Of a stretch of DNA of 64,000 nt, positions 35,181 to 44,875 are shown piece after piece. A program made the position numbers and the translations under genes. Position 1 is the first letter of the stretch. Each line of letters starts with the position of its first letter. Origin of the DNA: Candidatus Acetatifactor stercoripullorum (GTDB lineage: Bacteria > Bacillota > Clostridia > Lachnospirales > Lachnospiraceae); NCBI GenBank assembly GCA_019114005.1, contig DXGH01000038.1, positions 28,464-92,463 on the forward strand, written 5' to 3'. Under the pieces are notes generated by a model, which ran no database searches, had not been told where the DNA came from, and saw only the letters and a program-made list of their open reading frames with translations.

Positions 35181-36146
35181 TCACTGTGGATTTACGATAT
35201 TGCGTTCTTCACCATTTAAAAATGCCCTTATATTTTCATAAACTCCCTCCACGCATCTGGTACGGGCCTCCACGCTGGCCCAGGCCAGATGTGGAGTAAT
35301 AATCAGGCGGCTGCTGTCCTTGATACGGCTCAGCGGATTGTCCTGCGTCAAAGGCTCCTTTTCTACCACATCCAGACCTGCCGCCTGGATCTGGCCTGTC
35401 TCAAGAGCCTCATACAAATCCCTGTTGTTCACCACGCCTCCTCTGGCCACATTGATGAGAATGGCTGTGGATTTCATTTTGGATAATGCCTCCTTTTCAA
35501 TAAAGTCACGGGACAAATCGCTTAAGGGACAATGGAGGGACAAAATATCGCTCTGTGCAAGCAGCGCATTCTTATCCACCTGCTCGTAATCTGTGCAGGT
35601 GCTTTTTCCGGTGATGGAATAAAAAATTACCTTACAGCCAAAGGCAGCAGCAATCTTGGCCACTCTGCGGCCAATATTTCCCATCCCCACAATTCCCCAG
35701 GTTTTCCCATCCAGCTCACGGAAGGGAAGATCAAAATTGGAGAAACGGCTCTGTGCGCTGTAGGCTCCGGATTTCACATAATTGTCATAATAAGACAGCT
35801 TCTGCAGAAGAGCCAGCGCCAGCGTAAAGGTATGCTGGGCTACCATGGCGGTGGAATAGTCCACCACATTAGCCACCTTGATGCCTCTTTTGGTACAATA
35901 GTCCAGATCACAATTATCATAGCCGGTGGCAAATTCACAGATCAGCTTTACCTTGGAAGCATTCTTAAGCGATTCCTCATTCATGGGCGCTTTGTTCACC
36001 ACCACCACATCCGCATCCCCAATCCGCCCTGCCGCTTCCTTTTCAGTCACTGTATTTTCATAGCAGGTCACATTTCCCAGTTTTTCAAAACAGTCCACGG
36101 AAACATCGGTTCCCACGCTGTTTCTCTCTAAAATTACAATGTTCAT
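35181..36146 (-). CDS. D-isomer-specific 2-hydroxyacid dehydrogenase (glycerate dehydrogenase-like)
   Basis: A 321-residue NAD-dependent dehydrogenase. The Rossmann loop is GIVGMGNIGRRVAKIA; the catalytic Arg lies in NVARGGVVNNRDL, Glu in GLDVVEKEPL and His in TPHLAWAS. Overall similarity is to HprA/GyaR enzymes that interconvert D-glycerate and hydroxypyruvate, but D-lactate dehydrogenase activity is possible. The start at 36146 has AGGGAGAG upstream; the frame extends 16 codons further without a site. A terminator of the upstream phosphoglucose isomerase gene precedes it. Confidence 0.92.
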   Translation of the reverse strand: MNIVILERNSVGTDVSVDCFEKLGNVTCYENTVTEKEAAGRIGDADVVVVNKAPMNEESLKNASKVKLICEFATGYDNCDLDYCTKRGIKVANVVDYSTAMVAQHTFTLALALLQKLSYYDNYVKSGAYSAQSRFSNFDLPFRELDGKTWGIVGMGNIGRRVAKIAAAFGCKVIFYSITGKSTCTDYEQVDKNALLAQSDILSLHCPLSDLSRDFIEKEALSKMKSTAILINVARGGVVNNRDLYEALETGQIQAAGLDVVEKEPLTQDNPLSRIKDSSRLIITPHLAWASVEARTRCVEGVYENIRAFLNGEERNIVNPQ

Positions 36147-36199
36147 ACTAACTCTCCCTATCTGCGCTTTAGAAACATGGGCCTGGCGGCGCATGTATG

Positions 36200-36232
36200 A
36201 AAAAAGGCCGCCGCACCATTGCGGCAGCCCTT
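36200..36232 (-). terminator. Terminator after phosphoglucose isomerase
   Basis: On the minus strand GGCTGCCGC, 6-nt loop, GCGGCGGCC then TTTTTT: a strong GC-rich stem with T-run between the pgi stop and the dehydrogenase start. Confidence 0.9.
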
Positions 36233-36278
36233 TGACATTTTCTTCCTATAAAATATGCTCCTTATGGCCTTATGGCTG

Positions 36279-37628
36279 TTACAGCCTCTTTAAAAGCTCC
36301 TCTCTCTGTGCCTCGTAGCCCGGTTTTCCCAGCAGTGCGAACATATTTTTCTTATAGCTCTCCACGCCAGGCTGATTGAAGGGATTCACTCCCAGCAGAT
36401 AGCCGCTTACGCCGCAGGCAAACTCAAAGAAGTAGAACAGCTCGCCCAGGTAGAATTCATTTACCTCAGGCACGTTGATTACAAAGTTGGGCACCTGTCC
36501 GTCGGTATGAGCCAGAATGGTGCCATTCATGGCGCTCTTATTGACAAAGTCAACGCTCTTGCCAGCCAGATAATTCAGCCCGTCCAAATCCACAGGCTCC
36601 TCGCCGATAATCAGCTCTTCTCTGGAAGTCTCCACATTGATCACGGTCTCAAACATAATTCTGGAGCCGTCCTGAATAAACTGTCCCATGGAGTGCAGAT
36701 CTGTGGTCAAATCCACGCTTGCAGGAAACAGACCCTTCTGATCCTTTCCCTCGCTCTCGCCGTAGAGCTGCTTCCACCACTCGCTCACATAGTGGACAGC
36801 GGGCTCATAGTTTGCCAGAATCTCCACGCTCTTGCCCTTGCGCAGCAGGATATTCCGCAGCGCCGCATACTGCAGGGCGTCGTTTTGTTCAAAATCATTT
36901 TCCAGGGCACGCTTTCTTGCACTTGCCGCACCCTCCATCAGCTTGTCAATGTCTGCGCCGCTTACGGCAATGGGAAGAAGCCCCACTGCGGTCAGCACGG
37001 AAAATCTTCCGCCTACATCGTCGGGAACCACAAACGTCTGATAGCCTTCTTCGTCTGCAAGATGCTTTAAGCTTCCCTTCGCCTTATCGGTAGTAGCATA
37101 AATTCTCTTGGCAGCGCCCTCTTTTCCGTATTTTTTCTCCAGCTTCTCCTTAAATACCCGGAACGCAATGGCCGGCTCTGTGGTGGTGCCGGATTTGGAA
37201 ATCATGTTGATGGAAAAATCCCTGTCTCCCACCACATCCATCAGATGCTTCAGATAAGTGGAGCTGATGGAATTGCCGCAGAAATAAATTTCAGGGGTCT
37301 TGCGGACACTCTTATCCAGCACATTATAGAAGCTGTGTCCCAAAAATTCAATGGCTGCTCTTGCGCCTAGATAAGAGCCGCCGATGCCGATGACCAAAAG
37401 CACCTCCGAATCGCTCTGTATCTGCTTTGCCGCCTGTTTGATATTTTCAAATTCCGTCTTGTCGTAATCCACCGGGAGATCAATCCAGCCCAAAAAATCA
37501 TTGCCCGCGCCGGTTTTGGAGACCAATACCTCCTTAGCGTCAAGAGCCAGCTTTTTCATGTACCCGATTTCTTCCTCCGAGATAAAGGAGGCTGCTTTGG
37601 AATAATCAAAGGAAACCTGTTTGCTCAT
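36279..37628 (-). CDS. pgi: Glucose-6-phosphate isomerase
   Basis: A 449-residue enzyme of the short, Firmicute-type PGI family that interconverts glucose-6-phosphate and fructose-6-phosphate. Signature segments: [38 protein letters not shown] and [13 protein letters not shown]; the C-terminus has [18 protein letters not shown] with the active-site Lys. The ATG at 37628 is preferred (AGGAGC upstream; matches the family start [12 protein letters not shown]) over the longer frame from 37706. It has its own terminator. Confidence 0.97.
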   Translation of the reverse strand: MSKQVSFDYSKAASFISEEEIGYMKKLALDAKEVLVSKTGAGNDFLGWIDLPVDYDKTEFENIKQAAKQIQSDSEVLLVIGIGGSYLGARAAIEFLGHSFYNVLDKSVRKTPEIYFCGNSISSTYLKHLMDVVGDRDFSINMISKSGTTTEPAIAFRVFKEKLEKKYGKEGAAKRIYATTDKAKGSLKHLADEEGYQTFVVPDDVGGRFSVLTAVGLLPIAVSGADIDKLMEGAASARKRALENDFEQNDALQYAALRNILLRKGKSVEILANYEPAVHYVSEWWKQLYGESEGKDQKGLFPASVDLTTDLHSMGQFIQDGSRIMFETVINVETSREELIIGEEPVDLDGLNYLAGKSVDFVNKSAMNGTILAHTDGQVPNFVINVPEVNEFYLGELFYFFEFACGVSGYLLGVNPFNQPGVESYKKNMFALLGKPGYEAQREELLKRL

Positions 37629-37711
37629 ATGTTTGCTCCTCTCCACATAATGGGAATTGTATATACTTCTTGTCTCAATTCTAGCAAAGTTATATAGCAA
37701 ATTCAAGACTC

Positions 37712-38548
37712 TTATCCAAGAAATTCCTTCAGCAGGGCCTCCAGCTCCTCCTCGCTTACCTTAGCGTCCTGCTCCCTGTAGTCCTCCCGGCGGCAAGAGT
37801 CCGCCTCCTGACGATAGGAAGCCGTATCCTGACGATAAGAATACCCATCCTGACGGTACGTTGTCCCCTCCTGGCGGTAAGGAGCCGGTTCCTGACGACC
37901 GGAGGCGTCGCTTTGCACCTCCTCCGGAATCAGCCGTCCCCCGATGGGCATCAGCTCCACCGTCCCCCGCCGTCTTCTGGAGCGTCCTCTGTACTGTCTG
38001 GAGCCATAGAGCATTTCCATATCCCTCTGGGTCACATCAATTCTCGCGGAAAGATGATTTTCCAGATAATCCACCAGATTCACCTTCAGGATTCTTTTCT
38101 TGCCTTTAATGTCCATCACAGTGGATACGGAAAAATAAAGGTACAGCCCGATAAAGCTCACAATATAGAAGGGCAGAATCTCCCCGAGCATACGTCCCTC
38201 CACAATGCTTTTGCATACGCCGATCCCGGCGCATACCACAGACAAAAGCATAGCCTGGCCGGACAGATGGTATAAGGTCTCAAAGGATATGGGGCCGAAG
38301 GAAAGCCTGTTTAAAAACTTGTCCACAAAAACGGGAATATTGGCCACTCCGTTGTTCAGCTCATAGCAGTTGGCAAATTTCAGCTTGCATTGCTTAAGCA
38401 GCTTATTTTCTGTGGCCGCCATATTGTCCGCCTCCCGGATCATGCTGCGGTAAACCCATCCCAAAAATAATCTCACAAGAATGCTGACTGCAAAAAACGA
38501 CAGCATGCAGGCAGTTATTACCCTTTCTTCCTGAAAAATACGAAACAT
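37712..38548 (-). CDS. Membrane protein of unknown function with C-terminal heptad repeats
   Basis: A 278-residue protein. An N-terminal membrane helix (~8-32), a cytoplasmic or extracytoplasmic segment, two further helices (~97-120 and ~128-150) and a charged tail of ~110 residues are visible. The tail contains a seven-residue repeat, YRQ[ED]xxx, four to five times (e.g. [14 protein letters not shown]) and ends in an acidic helix [20 protein letters not shown] precedes the ATG. Function unknown. It lies 83 bp upstream of pgi in the same direction. Confidence 0.7.
   Translation of the reverse strand: MFRIFQEERVITACMLSFFAVSILVRLFLGWVYRSMIREADNMAATENKLLKQCKLKFANCYELNNGVANIPVFVDKFLNRLSFGPISFETLYHLSGQAMLLSVVCAGIGVCKSIVEGRMLGEILPFYIVSFIGLYLYFSVSTVMDIKGKKRILKVNLVDYLENHLSARIDVTQRDMEMLYGSRQYRGRSRRRRGTVELMPIGGRLIPEEVQSDASGRQEPAPYRQEGTTYRQDGYSYRQDTASYRQEADSCRREDYREQDAKVSEEELEALLKEFLG
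37806..37905 (-). repeat. Coding tandem repeat, 21-bp unit
   Basis: About five degenerate copies of a 21-bp unit beginning CCTGACGATA on the plus strand encode the YRQ[ED]xxx heptads in the gene at 37712-38548. Exact copy number is likely to vary between strains by slippage. Confidence 0.7.
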
Positions 38549-38797
38549 GACAAAACTCCTTTCCCTGGCGCGACGCACCGCTGTCTGCAAGGAACGTCTG
38601 CCATACTAAAAGTATAATCCATTTATTACCTGATTTGGGAAATAATTCATCGTATTTTTCTTACAAAAAGAGACAAAAACCACCATCAATGGCCGGGAAA
38701 TGTAACTTGAGACAATATGTAATCATTGCGTAATTTTCCCAAATCTGCTATAATACGGTTTTATAGTAATGGGTTTTCTGAAAGGATTGATAAGGAT

Positions 38798-39034
38798 ATG
38801 AGATATCAGACACATGGCACATGCTCCACCTCCATTGAGATTGAATTAAAGGACGGTGTGATCGATTCCGTGAAATTCACCGGAGGCTGCAACGGCAATC
38901 TGCAAGGCATCAGCGCACTTGTCAAGGGGATGACTCCCCAGGAGGCCATAAGCAGATTAAAGGGCATTCGCTGTGGATTTAAGCCAACCTCCTGTCCGGA
39001 TCAGCTGGCCCGTGCGCTGGAAACTATGATTTAA
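38798..39034 (+). CDS. TSCPD-domain protein
   Basis: A 78-residue protein whose C-terminal motif TSCPDQLARAL gives the family its name. The N-terminal half (MRYQTHGTCSTSIEIEL; FTGGCNGNLQGIS) contains Cys residues with those in CGFKPTSCPD that could bind a metal, resembling the tail domain of some ribonucleotide reductases. The ATG at 38798 follows AAAGGATTGATAAGGAT. It is 18 bp upstream of the MurG-like gene and probably co-transcribed. Biochemical role unknown. Confidence 0.85.
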   Translation: MRYQTHGTCSTSIEIELKDGVIDSVKFTGGCNGNLQGISALVKGMTPQEAISRLKGIRCGFKPTSCPDQLARALETMI

Positions 39035-39052
39035 CGCAGAAAGGATTCCAGC

Positions 39053-40117
39053 ATGAAGAGAATTGTATTGACAGGCGGCGGCACTGCAGGACATGTCACG
39101 CCAAATATTGCTTTACTGCCTTCTCTTAAGGAGGCCGGCTACGAGATAGCGTACATGGGCTCCTATGACGGTATCGAAAAAAAACTGATCAGTGATTTTG
39201 ACATTCCCTATAAGGGAATTTCCACCGGAAAATTCAGGCGGTATTTAGACCCCAAAAATTTTACAGACCCCTTTCGGGTGATAAAGGGCTTTTCCGAGGC
39301 CAGAAGCTATTTAAAGGAATTTCGTCCCAATGTGGTGTTTTCCAAGGGAGGCTTTGTAAGCGTCCCTGTGGTCCGCGCTGCGGCTTCTCTGAAAATCCCC
39401 TGTATTATCCATGAATCCGACATGACCCCGGGACTGGCAAACAAGCTTTGTATTCCCGTGGCAAAAAAGGTCTGCTGCAACTTTCCCGAAACGCTGAAAA
39501 TGCTGCCTCCCGACAAGGCGGTTCTCACAGGCTCCCCCATCCGGGCAGAGCTTGCCCAGGGAAACAAGCTCTCAGGACTTGATATGTGCGGCTTTACCGC
39601 AAACAAGCCCGTAATCATGGTAATCGGAGGAAGCCTGGGCGCAGCCAGCGTGAACAAAGCCGTCAGAGAGGCTCTTCCCCAGCTTTTGGAGGATTTCCAG
39701 GTAGTGCATATCTGCGGCAAGGATAAGGTGGATAATCTTTTGTTAAATACCGCAGGCTACAAGCAGTTTGAGTACGTAAAGGCAGAGCTGAAGGATTTGT
39801 TTGCCATGGCGGATGTAGTGATCTCCCGGGCAGGAGCCAATGCCATCTGCGAGCTTTTGGCCCTGAAAAAGCCCAACATCCTCATCCCCCTTCCCTCCTC
39901 CTCCAGCAGGGGAGACCAGCTGTTGAATGCCCGTTCCTTTGAATCCCAGGGCTTTTCCATTGTGATTGATGAGGACGATCTGACCACCTCCCTTTTGGTG
40001 GACAGGGTTCACGAATTATTTTTCACCAGACAAAGCTACAGAGAGGCCATGAGCCGCAGCGGGCAGATGGATTCCATTGCCACCATTATGAAATTAATAG
40101 AGGATGCCGCTTCCTGA
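39053..40117 (+). CDS. murG: UDP-GlcNAc:lipid-pyrophosphoryl transferase (MurG family)
   Basis: A 354-residue GT28 enzyme. It adds GlcNAc to lipid I to form lipid II at the inner membrane face. The N-terminal loop GGGTAGHVTPNIAL and the FSKGGFVSVP, HESDMTPGLAN and SRAGANAICELLAL blocks are MurG hallmarks; SSSRGDQLLNAR is the C-terminal nucleotide-sugar site. GAAAGGA precedes the ATG. It stands outside any cell-division cluster, as in many Clostridia, and pairs with the TSCPD gene. A strong terminator overlaps its stop codon. Confidence 0.93.
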   Translation: MKRIVLTGGGTAGHVTPNIALLPSLKEAGYEIAYMGSYDGIEKKLISDFDIPYKGISTGKFRRYLDPKNFTDPFRVIKGFSEARSYLKEFRPNVVFSKGGFVSVPVVRAAASLKIPCIIHESDMTPGLANKLCIPVAKKVCCNFPETLKMLPPDKAVLTGSPIRAELAQGNKLSGLDMCGFTANKPVIMVIGGSLGAASVNKAVREALPQLLEDFQVVHICGKDKVDNLLLNTAGYKQFEYVKAELKDLFAMADVVISRAGANAICELLALKKPNILIPLPSSSSRGDQLLNARSFESQGFSIVIDEDDLTTSLLVDRVHELFFTRQSYREAMSRSGQMDSIATIMKLIEDAAS

Positions 40118-40132
40118 CGGCATCCTCTTTTT
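40100..40132 (+). terminator. Terminator overlapping the murG stop
   Basis: Stem GAGGATGCCG / CGGCATCCTC with an 8-nt loop followed by TTTTTCTTTT. It also lies at the 3' side of the convergent UPF0340 gene. Confidence 0.92.
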
Positions 40133-40152
40133 CTTTTCCAGCAAAAGCTGCT

Positions 40153-40713
40153 TTACAAAAGCCCTTCGTCGTAGGCCGCCCGGCCTCCTCCGATATATTT
40201 AGGCCGGGTGCGGGCACAGACCACGTGGGCGTCGCCAATCTGCTTTGTGCGGATACGAAGGGGCACTGCCACATCCCTTAAGTGCATGCCAATCAGCGTA
40301 TCCCCGATATCCATGCCCGCATGGGCCTTGATATGCTCCACCGCCGCCGGATGCTCAAAGGCCTTATAGGCCGCCGTGGCAAAGGAGCCCCCCGCCTTTG
40401 GCTGGGGCACCACGTTTACAATCTCATAGCCGTATCGGTCCGCCGCCTCCTTTTCCAAAATCAGCGCCCGGTTTAAATGCTCGCAGCACTGGGCCGCAAG
40501 ATACACAGAAGCCTCCTGGGCCGCCTGGTAAATTCCTCCAAACACCGCCTCGGCCAGCTCCGGGCTGGAAAAGGTTCCGATTCCCGCGCCGCCCACCTCG
40601 CTTGTGGAACAGCCCACCACAAAAAGCGCTCCCGCCTGAAGCTTCGCTGCCTCCAGCACCTCCTTTGCCGCCCTGTAAGCCTCCATGCTGATAATTGTCA
40701 TTTCCTCTGTCAT
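40153..40713 (-). CDS. UPF0340 / DUF436 family protein (YwlG-like, TIGR01440)
   Basis: A 186-residue protein. VVGCSTSEVGGAGIGT, CCEHLNRALILE and DIGDTLIGMHLRDVAVPLR are the diagnostic blocks of the YwlG family, whose function is not established. It is the last gene of a minus-strand group (DUF1576 protein, 119-residue protein, polysaccharide deacetylase, this gene), 36 bp after the deacetylase stop. Confidence 0.9.
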   Translation of the reverse strand: MTEEMTIISMEAYRAAKEVLEAAKLQAGALFVVGCSTSEVGGAGIGTFSSPELAEAVFGGIYQAAQEASVYLAAQCCEHLNRALILEKEAADRYGYEIVNVVPQPKAGGSFATAAYKAFEHPAAVEHIKAHAGMDIGDTLIGMHLRDVAVPLRIRTKQIGDAHVVCARTRPKYIGGGRAAYDEGLL

Positions 40714-40749
40714 AGCTTTTACCTTTCTGCCCTGTGGCTCTGTAAATCC

Positions 40750-41559
40750 TCAATGCTCTCCGATGAATCTGGTTTCCCCCGGCTTTATCTGCACCAGCCC
40801 CTCCCCTGTGCTCATCCAGACGCACACCGCAGTGGGGTTATGGACGGTAAGTCCGTCCGCCGAAAACTCCTGTGCACGCACCGCCCGGATATACCGGCAG
40901 ATTTCCACATTGGCAGCATACCAGATATCGTCCTTTCCGGCCATTTTGTCCGTAAATGCCTCCAAAAGCCCCCAGTCATCGGACCAGCCAAACTCAAAGC
41001 TGTGTCCCCACACATACATTACAGGCAGCTCATAAAACCCCGGCACATTCAGAAACTGATCTCCCAGCTCAAGCAGGCGGTTATTGTGATGGCAGGTTGG
41101 ATGCCATTCCAAAAAATCTGCAGGCGGGAAAAATTTGCAGGTGTCCTCCACGGTTCTGGAATACAAAATACCCAAAGATTCCGCAATCTCCTTTGTGGTT
41201 TCGTCGTAATTCCCAAAGGCATAGGACATCCCCTGTACCAGTCCTCCCATCAGCTGCTCCAGGGTTTTTCTGTCCTCTTGTATTTCCAAAACCGCCTGCT
41301 GTCTGGTAAGTCCCGGCAGACTTCGGTGCTGCACTCCGTGGCATGCCACCTCATGTCCCGCATAGATTTGTTTCAGCTCTCCGGCCTCCACATAACGATC
41401 CCTTCCTCTTTTCAAGCCCAGATTTCCTGAGTTTAAGTGAAAGGTTCCCTTCATGCCGTGGGCATTCAAAATTTCAATGAGACGTTTGTCAAACACCTGC
41501 CCGTCGTCGTAGCTGAAGGTCAGCGCCTTCCGCTTTCCCTGTGGATACACAAATCTCAT
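40750..41559 (-). CDS. Polysaccharide deacetylase (NodB domain, CE4)
   Basis: A 269-residue protein without signal peptide. The NodB motif 1 is LTFSYDDGQ (two Asp); motif 2 is HEVACHGVQHRSL, giving the His pair of the metal site; HSFEFGW may form the later motif. Family members deacetylate GlcNAc-containing polymers. The start overlaps the previous stop by four bases (ATGA), so translation is coupled. A cytoplasmic location and missing secretion signal are unusual for a wall enzyme; a sugar or small-molecule substrate is possible. Confidence 0.87.
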   Translation of the reverse strand: MRFVYPQGKRKALTFSYDDGQVFDKRLIEILNAHGMKGTFHLNSGNLGLKRGRDRYVEAGELKQIYAGHEVACHGVQHRSLPGLTRQQAVLEIQEDRKTLEQLMGGLVQGMSYAFGNYDETTKEIAESLGILYSRTVEDTCKFFPPADFLEWHPTCHHNNRLLELGDQFLNVPGFYELPVMYVWGHSFEFGWSDDWGLLEAFTDKMAGKDDIWYAANVEICRYIRAVRAQEFSADGLTVHNPTAVCVWMSTGEGLVQIKPGETRFIGEH

Positions 41560-41915
41560 AAATCATCTCCCATATTCTTGTAGAGGATCAGGGATACCTC
41601 CTCTTCCTCCACAGCAATTTCCGCCTTGTCAATCATCATTCCCACCAAAAGCAGCTGACTGTCCTCGCCCGGGTCTCCGCTTCCTGCCATTTCCCAGTAA
41701 AAATCTTCAATTCCCCGGTTTTTTGGCTCGTTGAAGCATTCCTCCAGACGGCAGAGCTGTTGTCTGTACTCTTTTTGGTAATTGGCTCTAAAACGGATTA
41801 CCGCCTGGTCGCCGGAAAGCGCAATATCCGACTGTATGCGGTCCGCCCCCAGACCGAAAAAAAACATGGTAAGAGCCTCGATGATTCTGGCCAGCTTTCT
41901 CTCCCCCTGTATCAT
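41556..41915 (-). CDS. Conserved hypothetical protein, operon with DUF1576 gene
   Basis: A 119-residue protein that I do not recognise. It begins with a helix (GERKLARIIEALTMFFFGLG) and is mixed alpha/beta and acidic afterwards (EIAVEEEEVSLILYKNMGDD). Both ends overlap neighbours by four bases (ATGA), with GGGAGAAGG before its ATG, so it is translationally coupled to the DUF1576 protein upstream and the deacetylase downstream. A regulatory or accessory role is possible. Confidence 0.7.
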   Translation of the reverse strand: MIQGERKLARIIEALTMFFFGLGADRIQSDIALSGDQAVIRFRANYQKEYRQQLCRLEECFNEPKNRGIEDFYWEMAGSGDPGEDSQLLLVGMMIDKAEIAVEEEEVSLILYKNMGDDL

Positions 41916-43219
41916 TTTTCCTTCTCCCTTCGCATCTCCCGATGTTTCTCAAAGCTTTCCAGCACGGGCACCAAAAAAATGGCTACAATCCCGGCGCTGA
42001 ACCCATTGTTGTACAAATTCAGTCCCCCGTACATCTCCGCTGTGCACATGACAATGGCAGAGTGCAGCATCCCCGCCGCCACGCCAGCCAAAGCACCGAA
42101 TTGTCCGGCTATGGGCGAAAGCCCTACCCCAAACAAAGCGGCCAGCTGAATGCCCGGCGTTCCGTGCTCGTATCTGCTTGCCAGGTTAAAAAGATACACG
42201 CCAGCCAGCACGGGAAGAAAGTTTTTGGGATGGGCCCCGAAAGCGGCAAACCCAAAGGCCATTAACACAGCCCCTGTCACCGGGCCGGAAAAATCTCCTC
42301 CCACCAGAAAAATGTAGGAAACGCACAGGGCTCCTATCACCGCCATGTTCATCAGGGCGGCTCCCGGTCCCTCCATCAGCACAAAATCCGCCACAGCCCG
42401 CCCAGGATGCCTGAAAATCCCAAGAAAATTTTTAAGCCTTCCCTTCTCCAGATACAGCCCGTAAAGAAAGGCTGCCAGAAAATATACAAAAAGCCCGATC
42501 ACAAGAGGCATGGGTCTTCCCGTCCGCCACAAAAGCACCGTTTCGCTTTTCATACCCAAAGCCTCCAGGACGCAGACCATCACAAAGGCCAGAAGTCCTG
42601 CGGAAAATCCCACATTAAACAGACTGTAGCCCATGTGCATGGAAGCAGTATGGGCGGACAGGGGAGGCAGCAAAAATCCGATCACAATTCCTGCCGCAGC
42701 TGCCAGCGCCATATCCACAGGCAGGGAAAAAGGCATCAGATACACGATCTCCGTCACAAAAGGCGCAAGACCGGTGCCAAACAGCGCAATATAAATATAT
42801 CTGCCAAAATGAGCACGGTGCAGCTTTGCATACAGCCATGTGCCAAACAAAATGGGAAGAATATTCACCGGATTTTTCCCCCAAAGGGCGTACCCCGCAT
42901 TGATAAAAAGGGCCGCCATGGTAGGTCCTGTAAAAGGTATCTTTGACCGGCTTACAAGAAAAATACACAAAAGCATCACAAGGGCTGCATTGCAAAATGC
43001 GGCTCCCTGGCCTCCCAGCACAAAATAGTCGGTGATCAGGGCATCCCTGGATACCACAAAGCACCACAGTCCCCGCAAAATATTCTGCGGGCTGTCGCAG
43101 ATAAATGCCGCTGCAAGCAACGCCAGAGCGGAAAAAATGCTAAACCGCTTCAACTCATTTCCATTCAATCCCTTACCATACCCTTTCCTGTTTCCCTTCT
43201 CCTTCATCCATTTTATCAT
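41912..43219 (-). CDS. DUF1576 polytopic membrane protein
   Basis: About 435 residues with roughly 12 hydrophobic segments and two similar halves: SKIPFTGPTMAALFINAGYA in the first resembles GDFSGPVTGAVLMAFGFAAF in the second, an internal duplication. The family is uncharacterised. The start is uncertain: ATG at 43219 has only a weak AGGCGGG site; the open frame extends to 43453 but would overlap the divergent spore gene region. First gene of a four-gene minus-strand unit. Confidence 0.78.
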   Translation of the reverse strand: MIKWMKEKGNRKGYGKGLNGNELKRFSIFSALALLAAAFICDSPQNILRGLWCFVVSRDALITDYFVLGGQGAAFCNAALVMLLCIFLVSRSKIPFTGPTMAALFINAGYALWGKNPVNILPILFGTWLYAKLHRAHFGRYIYIALFGTGLAPFVTEIVYLMPFSLPVDMALAAAAGIVIGFLLPPLSAHTASMHMGYSLFNVGFSAGLLAFVMVCVLEALGMKSETVLLWRTGRPMPLVIGLFVYFLAAFLYGLYLEKGRLKNFLGIFRHPGRAVADFVLMEGPGAALMNMAVIGALCVSYIFLVGGDFSGPVTGAVLMAFGFAAFGAHPKNFLPVLAGVYLFNLASRYEHGTPGIQLAALFGVGLSPIAGQFGALAGVAAGMLHSAIVMCTAEMYGGLNLYNNGFSAGIVAIFLVPVLESFEKHREMRREKEK

Positions 43220-43337
43220 GAGCCCGCCTGCAGGAAAAGCAAAAACTGAGAATAAATGCGGCCCTTTGGGAAAAATTATGAACAGAGCGCCTGCTTTCAC
43301 AGTCGGCTCCCAATTTTTCAGAAAGGCCTTTACCATT

Positions 43338-44789
43338 ATGACAGAAAAATTATCCAAAAATCTCACGGAAAACATAGAGCAGATCAAGAAGCTTCTCCCT
43401 GTGGGCACAAGCTTCGATCTTATCACAAGAGAGCTTTTTTTAGGAGACGCCAAAAGCTATTTTCTTGGAATCAACGGCTTTTGCCGCACAGAGATTCTCC
43501 AGCAGATTTTTGCCGATCTGCAGAATCCCTGGTATACCAGGGATAGTCAGGTGGAGGACATCGTCCGCTATATGAACGCTAAAATCGGCTATGCACAGGT
43601 TTCCCTGACAGGCGCCTGGGATGATATCCTGAAAAATGTGCTCAGCGGTCCCTGTGCGCTGTTCATTGACGGCTTTGACCAGGCAATATTAATCGATGTG
43701 CGCTCCTACCCCACAAGAGGAATTGCCGAGCCGGACGCCGAAAAGGTCACAAGGGGAGCCAGAGACGGCTTTGTGGAAACCCTGCTTTTCAACGCAAACC
43801 TCATACGCCGCAGAGTCCGGTCCCCCCATCTTTGCTTTGCCATGCACAGTGTGGGAAGCGAAAGCAGAACCGATGTGGCGGTGGCCTATCTGCGCTGCAG
43901 CGTAAATGAAAATCTGCTGGAAGCCTTGTCAAAATCCATAGATTCCCTAAAGGTTACCTCTCTGACCATGGGCGCAAAAAGCTTAGAGGAGCTGCTTGTA
44001 AAAAAGCGCTGGTGGAACCCTCTCCCCAGCATTCAGGTTACGGAGCGTCCCGATATCGCCTGCAGCTATCTTGAGGAGGGACATATTCTGATTCTTGTGG
44101 ACAACTCTCCCCTGGTGCTCATTCTTCCCTGTACGATCTTTCAGTTTACACAAAGTGCGGAGGATTATTACAAAAGCCCCCTGGTGGGCACCTATTTCAG
44201 GCTGGTGCGCTTTGTCTGTATTCCTGTCAGCCTTCTTTTGATGCCCGTATTTCTTTTGATAACGGCTTATTTTCCACAAACCGCAGAGCGTCTTCGGATT
44301 TTATCCACAGAAAGTCCTTCTGCTCTGGAACTGATCATCTATGTGCTCGCCGTGGAATTTATTTTGGACCTTTTCAAATACTCTGCGTCCGTCACCTCCA
44401 GCAGATTTTCCGGCTCCTTGTCCATTGTGGGAGGCCTGATCATAGGTGACATTGCTGTCAGTTTAAACTGGGCCTCCACAGAGGTACTCTTTTACGCTGC
44501 CGTTACCCTGCTTGCCTCCCTTTCCCTCTCCAGCATGGAATTCAGCGATGCACTGCGCATTTACAGGCTTTTCCTGATTATTTCCACTGCCCTGTTTGGA
44601 ATATGGGGCTTCTTCATCAGTGTGATACTTGTGTCATTTTCTATTGCCACCACTCCCACCTTCGGCGGCATGAGCTATTTCTGGCCTCTGTTTCCCTTTA
44701 ACGGCCCCGCCCTGAAAAAGCTGCTGTTTCGCAGCCCCACCGCCAAAGCCCAGCCTTGCCAGGTCTGGGACCGGGGCAAAGTACACTAA
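43338..44789 (+). CDS. Spore germination protein of the GerA family (SpoVAF-like)
   Basis: A 483-residue membrane protein. A ~250-residue cytoplasmic N-terminal domain (SFDLITRELFLGDAKSYFL; FIDGFDQAILIDVRSYPTRG) is followed by four to six membrane helices (FVCIPVSLLLMPVFLLITAY, ISTALFGIWGFFISVILVSF). The length and N-terminus fit SpoVAF more than nutrient-receptor GerAA. The ATG at 43338 has AGAAAGG upstream; the longer frame (from 43032) overlaps the divergent gene and is not used. It shows that the organism can form spores; it stands outside a spoVA operon. Confidence 0.88.
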   Translation: MTEKLSKNLTENIEQIKKLLPVGTSFDLITRELFLGDAKSYFLGINGFCRTEILQQIFADLQNPWYTRDSQVEDIVRYMNAKIGYAQVSLTGAWDDILKNVLSGPCALFIDGFDQAILIDVRSYPTRGIAEPDAEKVTRGARDGFVETLLFNANLIRRRVRSPHLCFAMHSVGSESRTDVAVAYLRCSVNENLLEALSKSIDSLKVTSLTMGAKSLEELLVKKRWWNPLPSIQVTERPDIACSYLEEGHILILVDNSPLVLILPCTIFQFTQSAEDYYKSPLVGTYFRLVRFVCIPVSLLLMPVFLLITAYFPQTAERLRILSTESPSALELIIYVLAVEFILDLFKYSASVTSSRFSGSLSIVGGLIIGDIAVSLNWASTEVLFYAAVTLLASLSLSSMEFSDALRIYRLFLIISTALFGIWGFFISVILVSFSIATTPTFGGMSYFWPLFPFNGPALKKLLFRSPTAKAQPCQVWDRGKVH

Positions 44790-44875
44790 AAACCTCTGCT
44801 CCTTTTTTCTTATTGAATTCCCCTTTCAGATAAGCTATTATTTTATAATAATACTGCAAGAAAGGGGGCGTCTGC

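Noticed and set aside
37806..37905. Tandem repeats considered as a CRISPR or VNTR locus
   Set aside because: The unit is 21 bp with no spacers and is in frame in a gene, encoding YRQ heptads. No CRISPR array is present in the window.
43032..43337. Longer start for the SpoVAF-like gene
   Set aside because: The extension is antisense to the divergent DUF1576 gene and lacks a site; the family starts near 43338 with MTEKLSKNLT.
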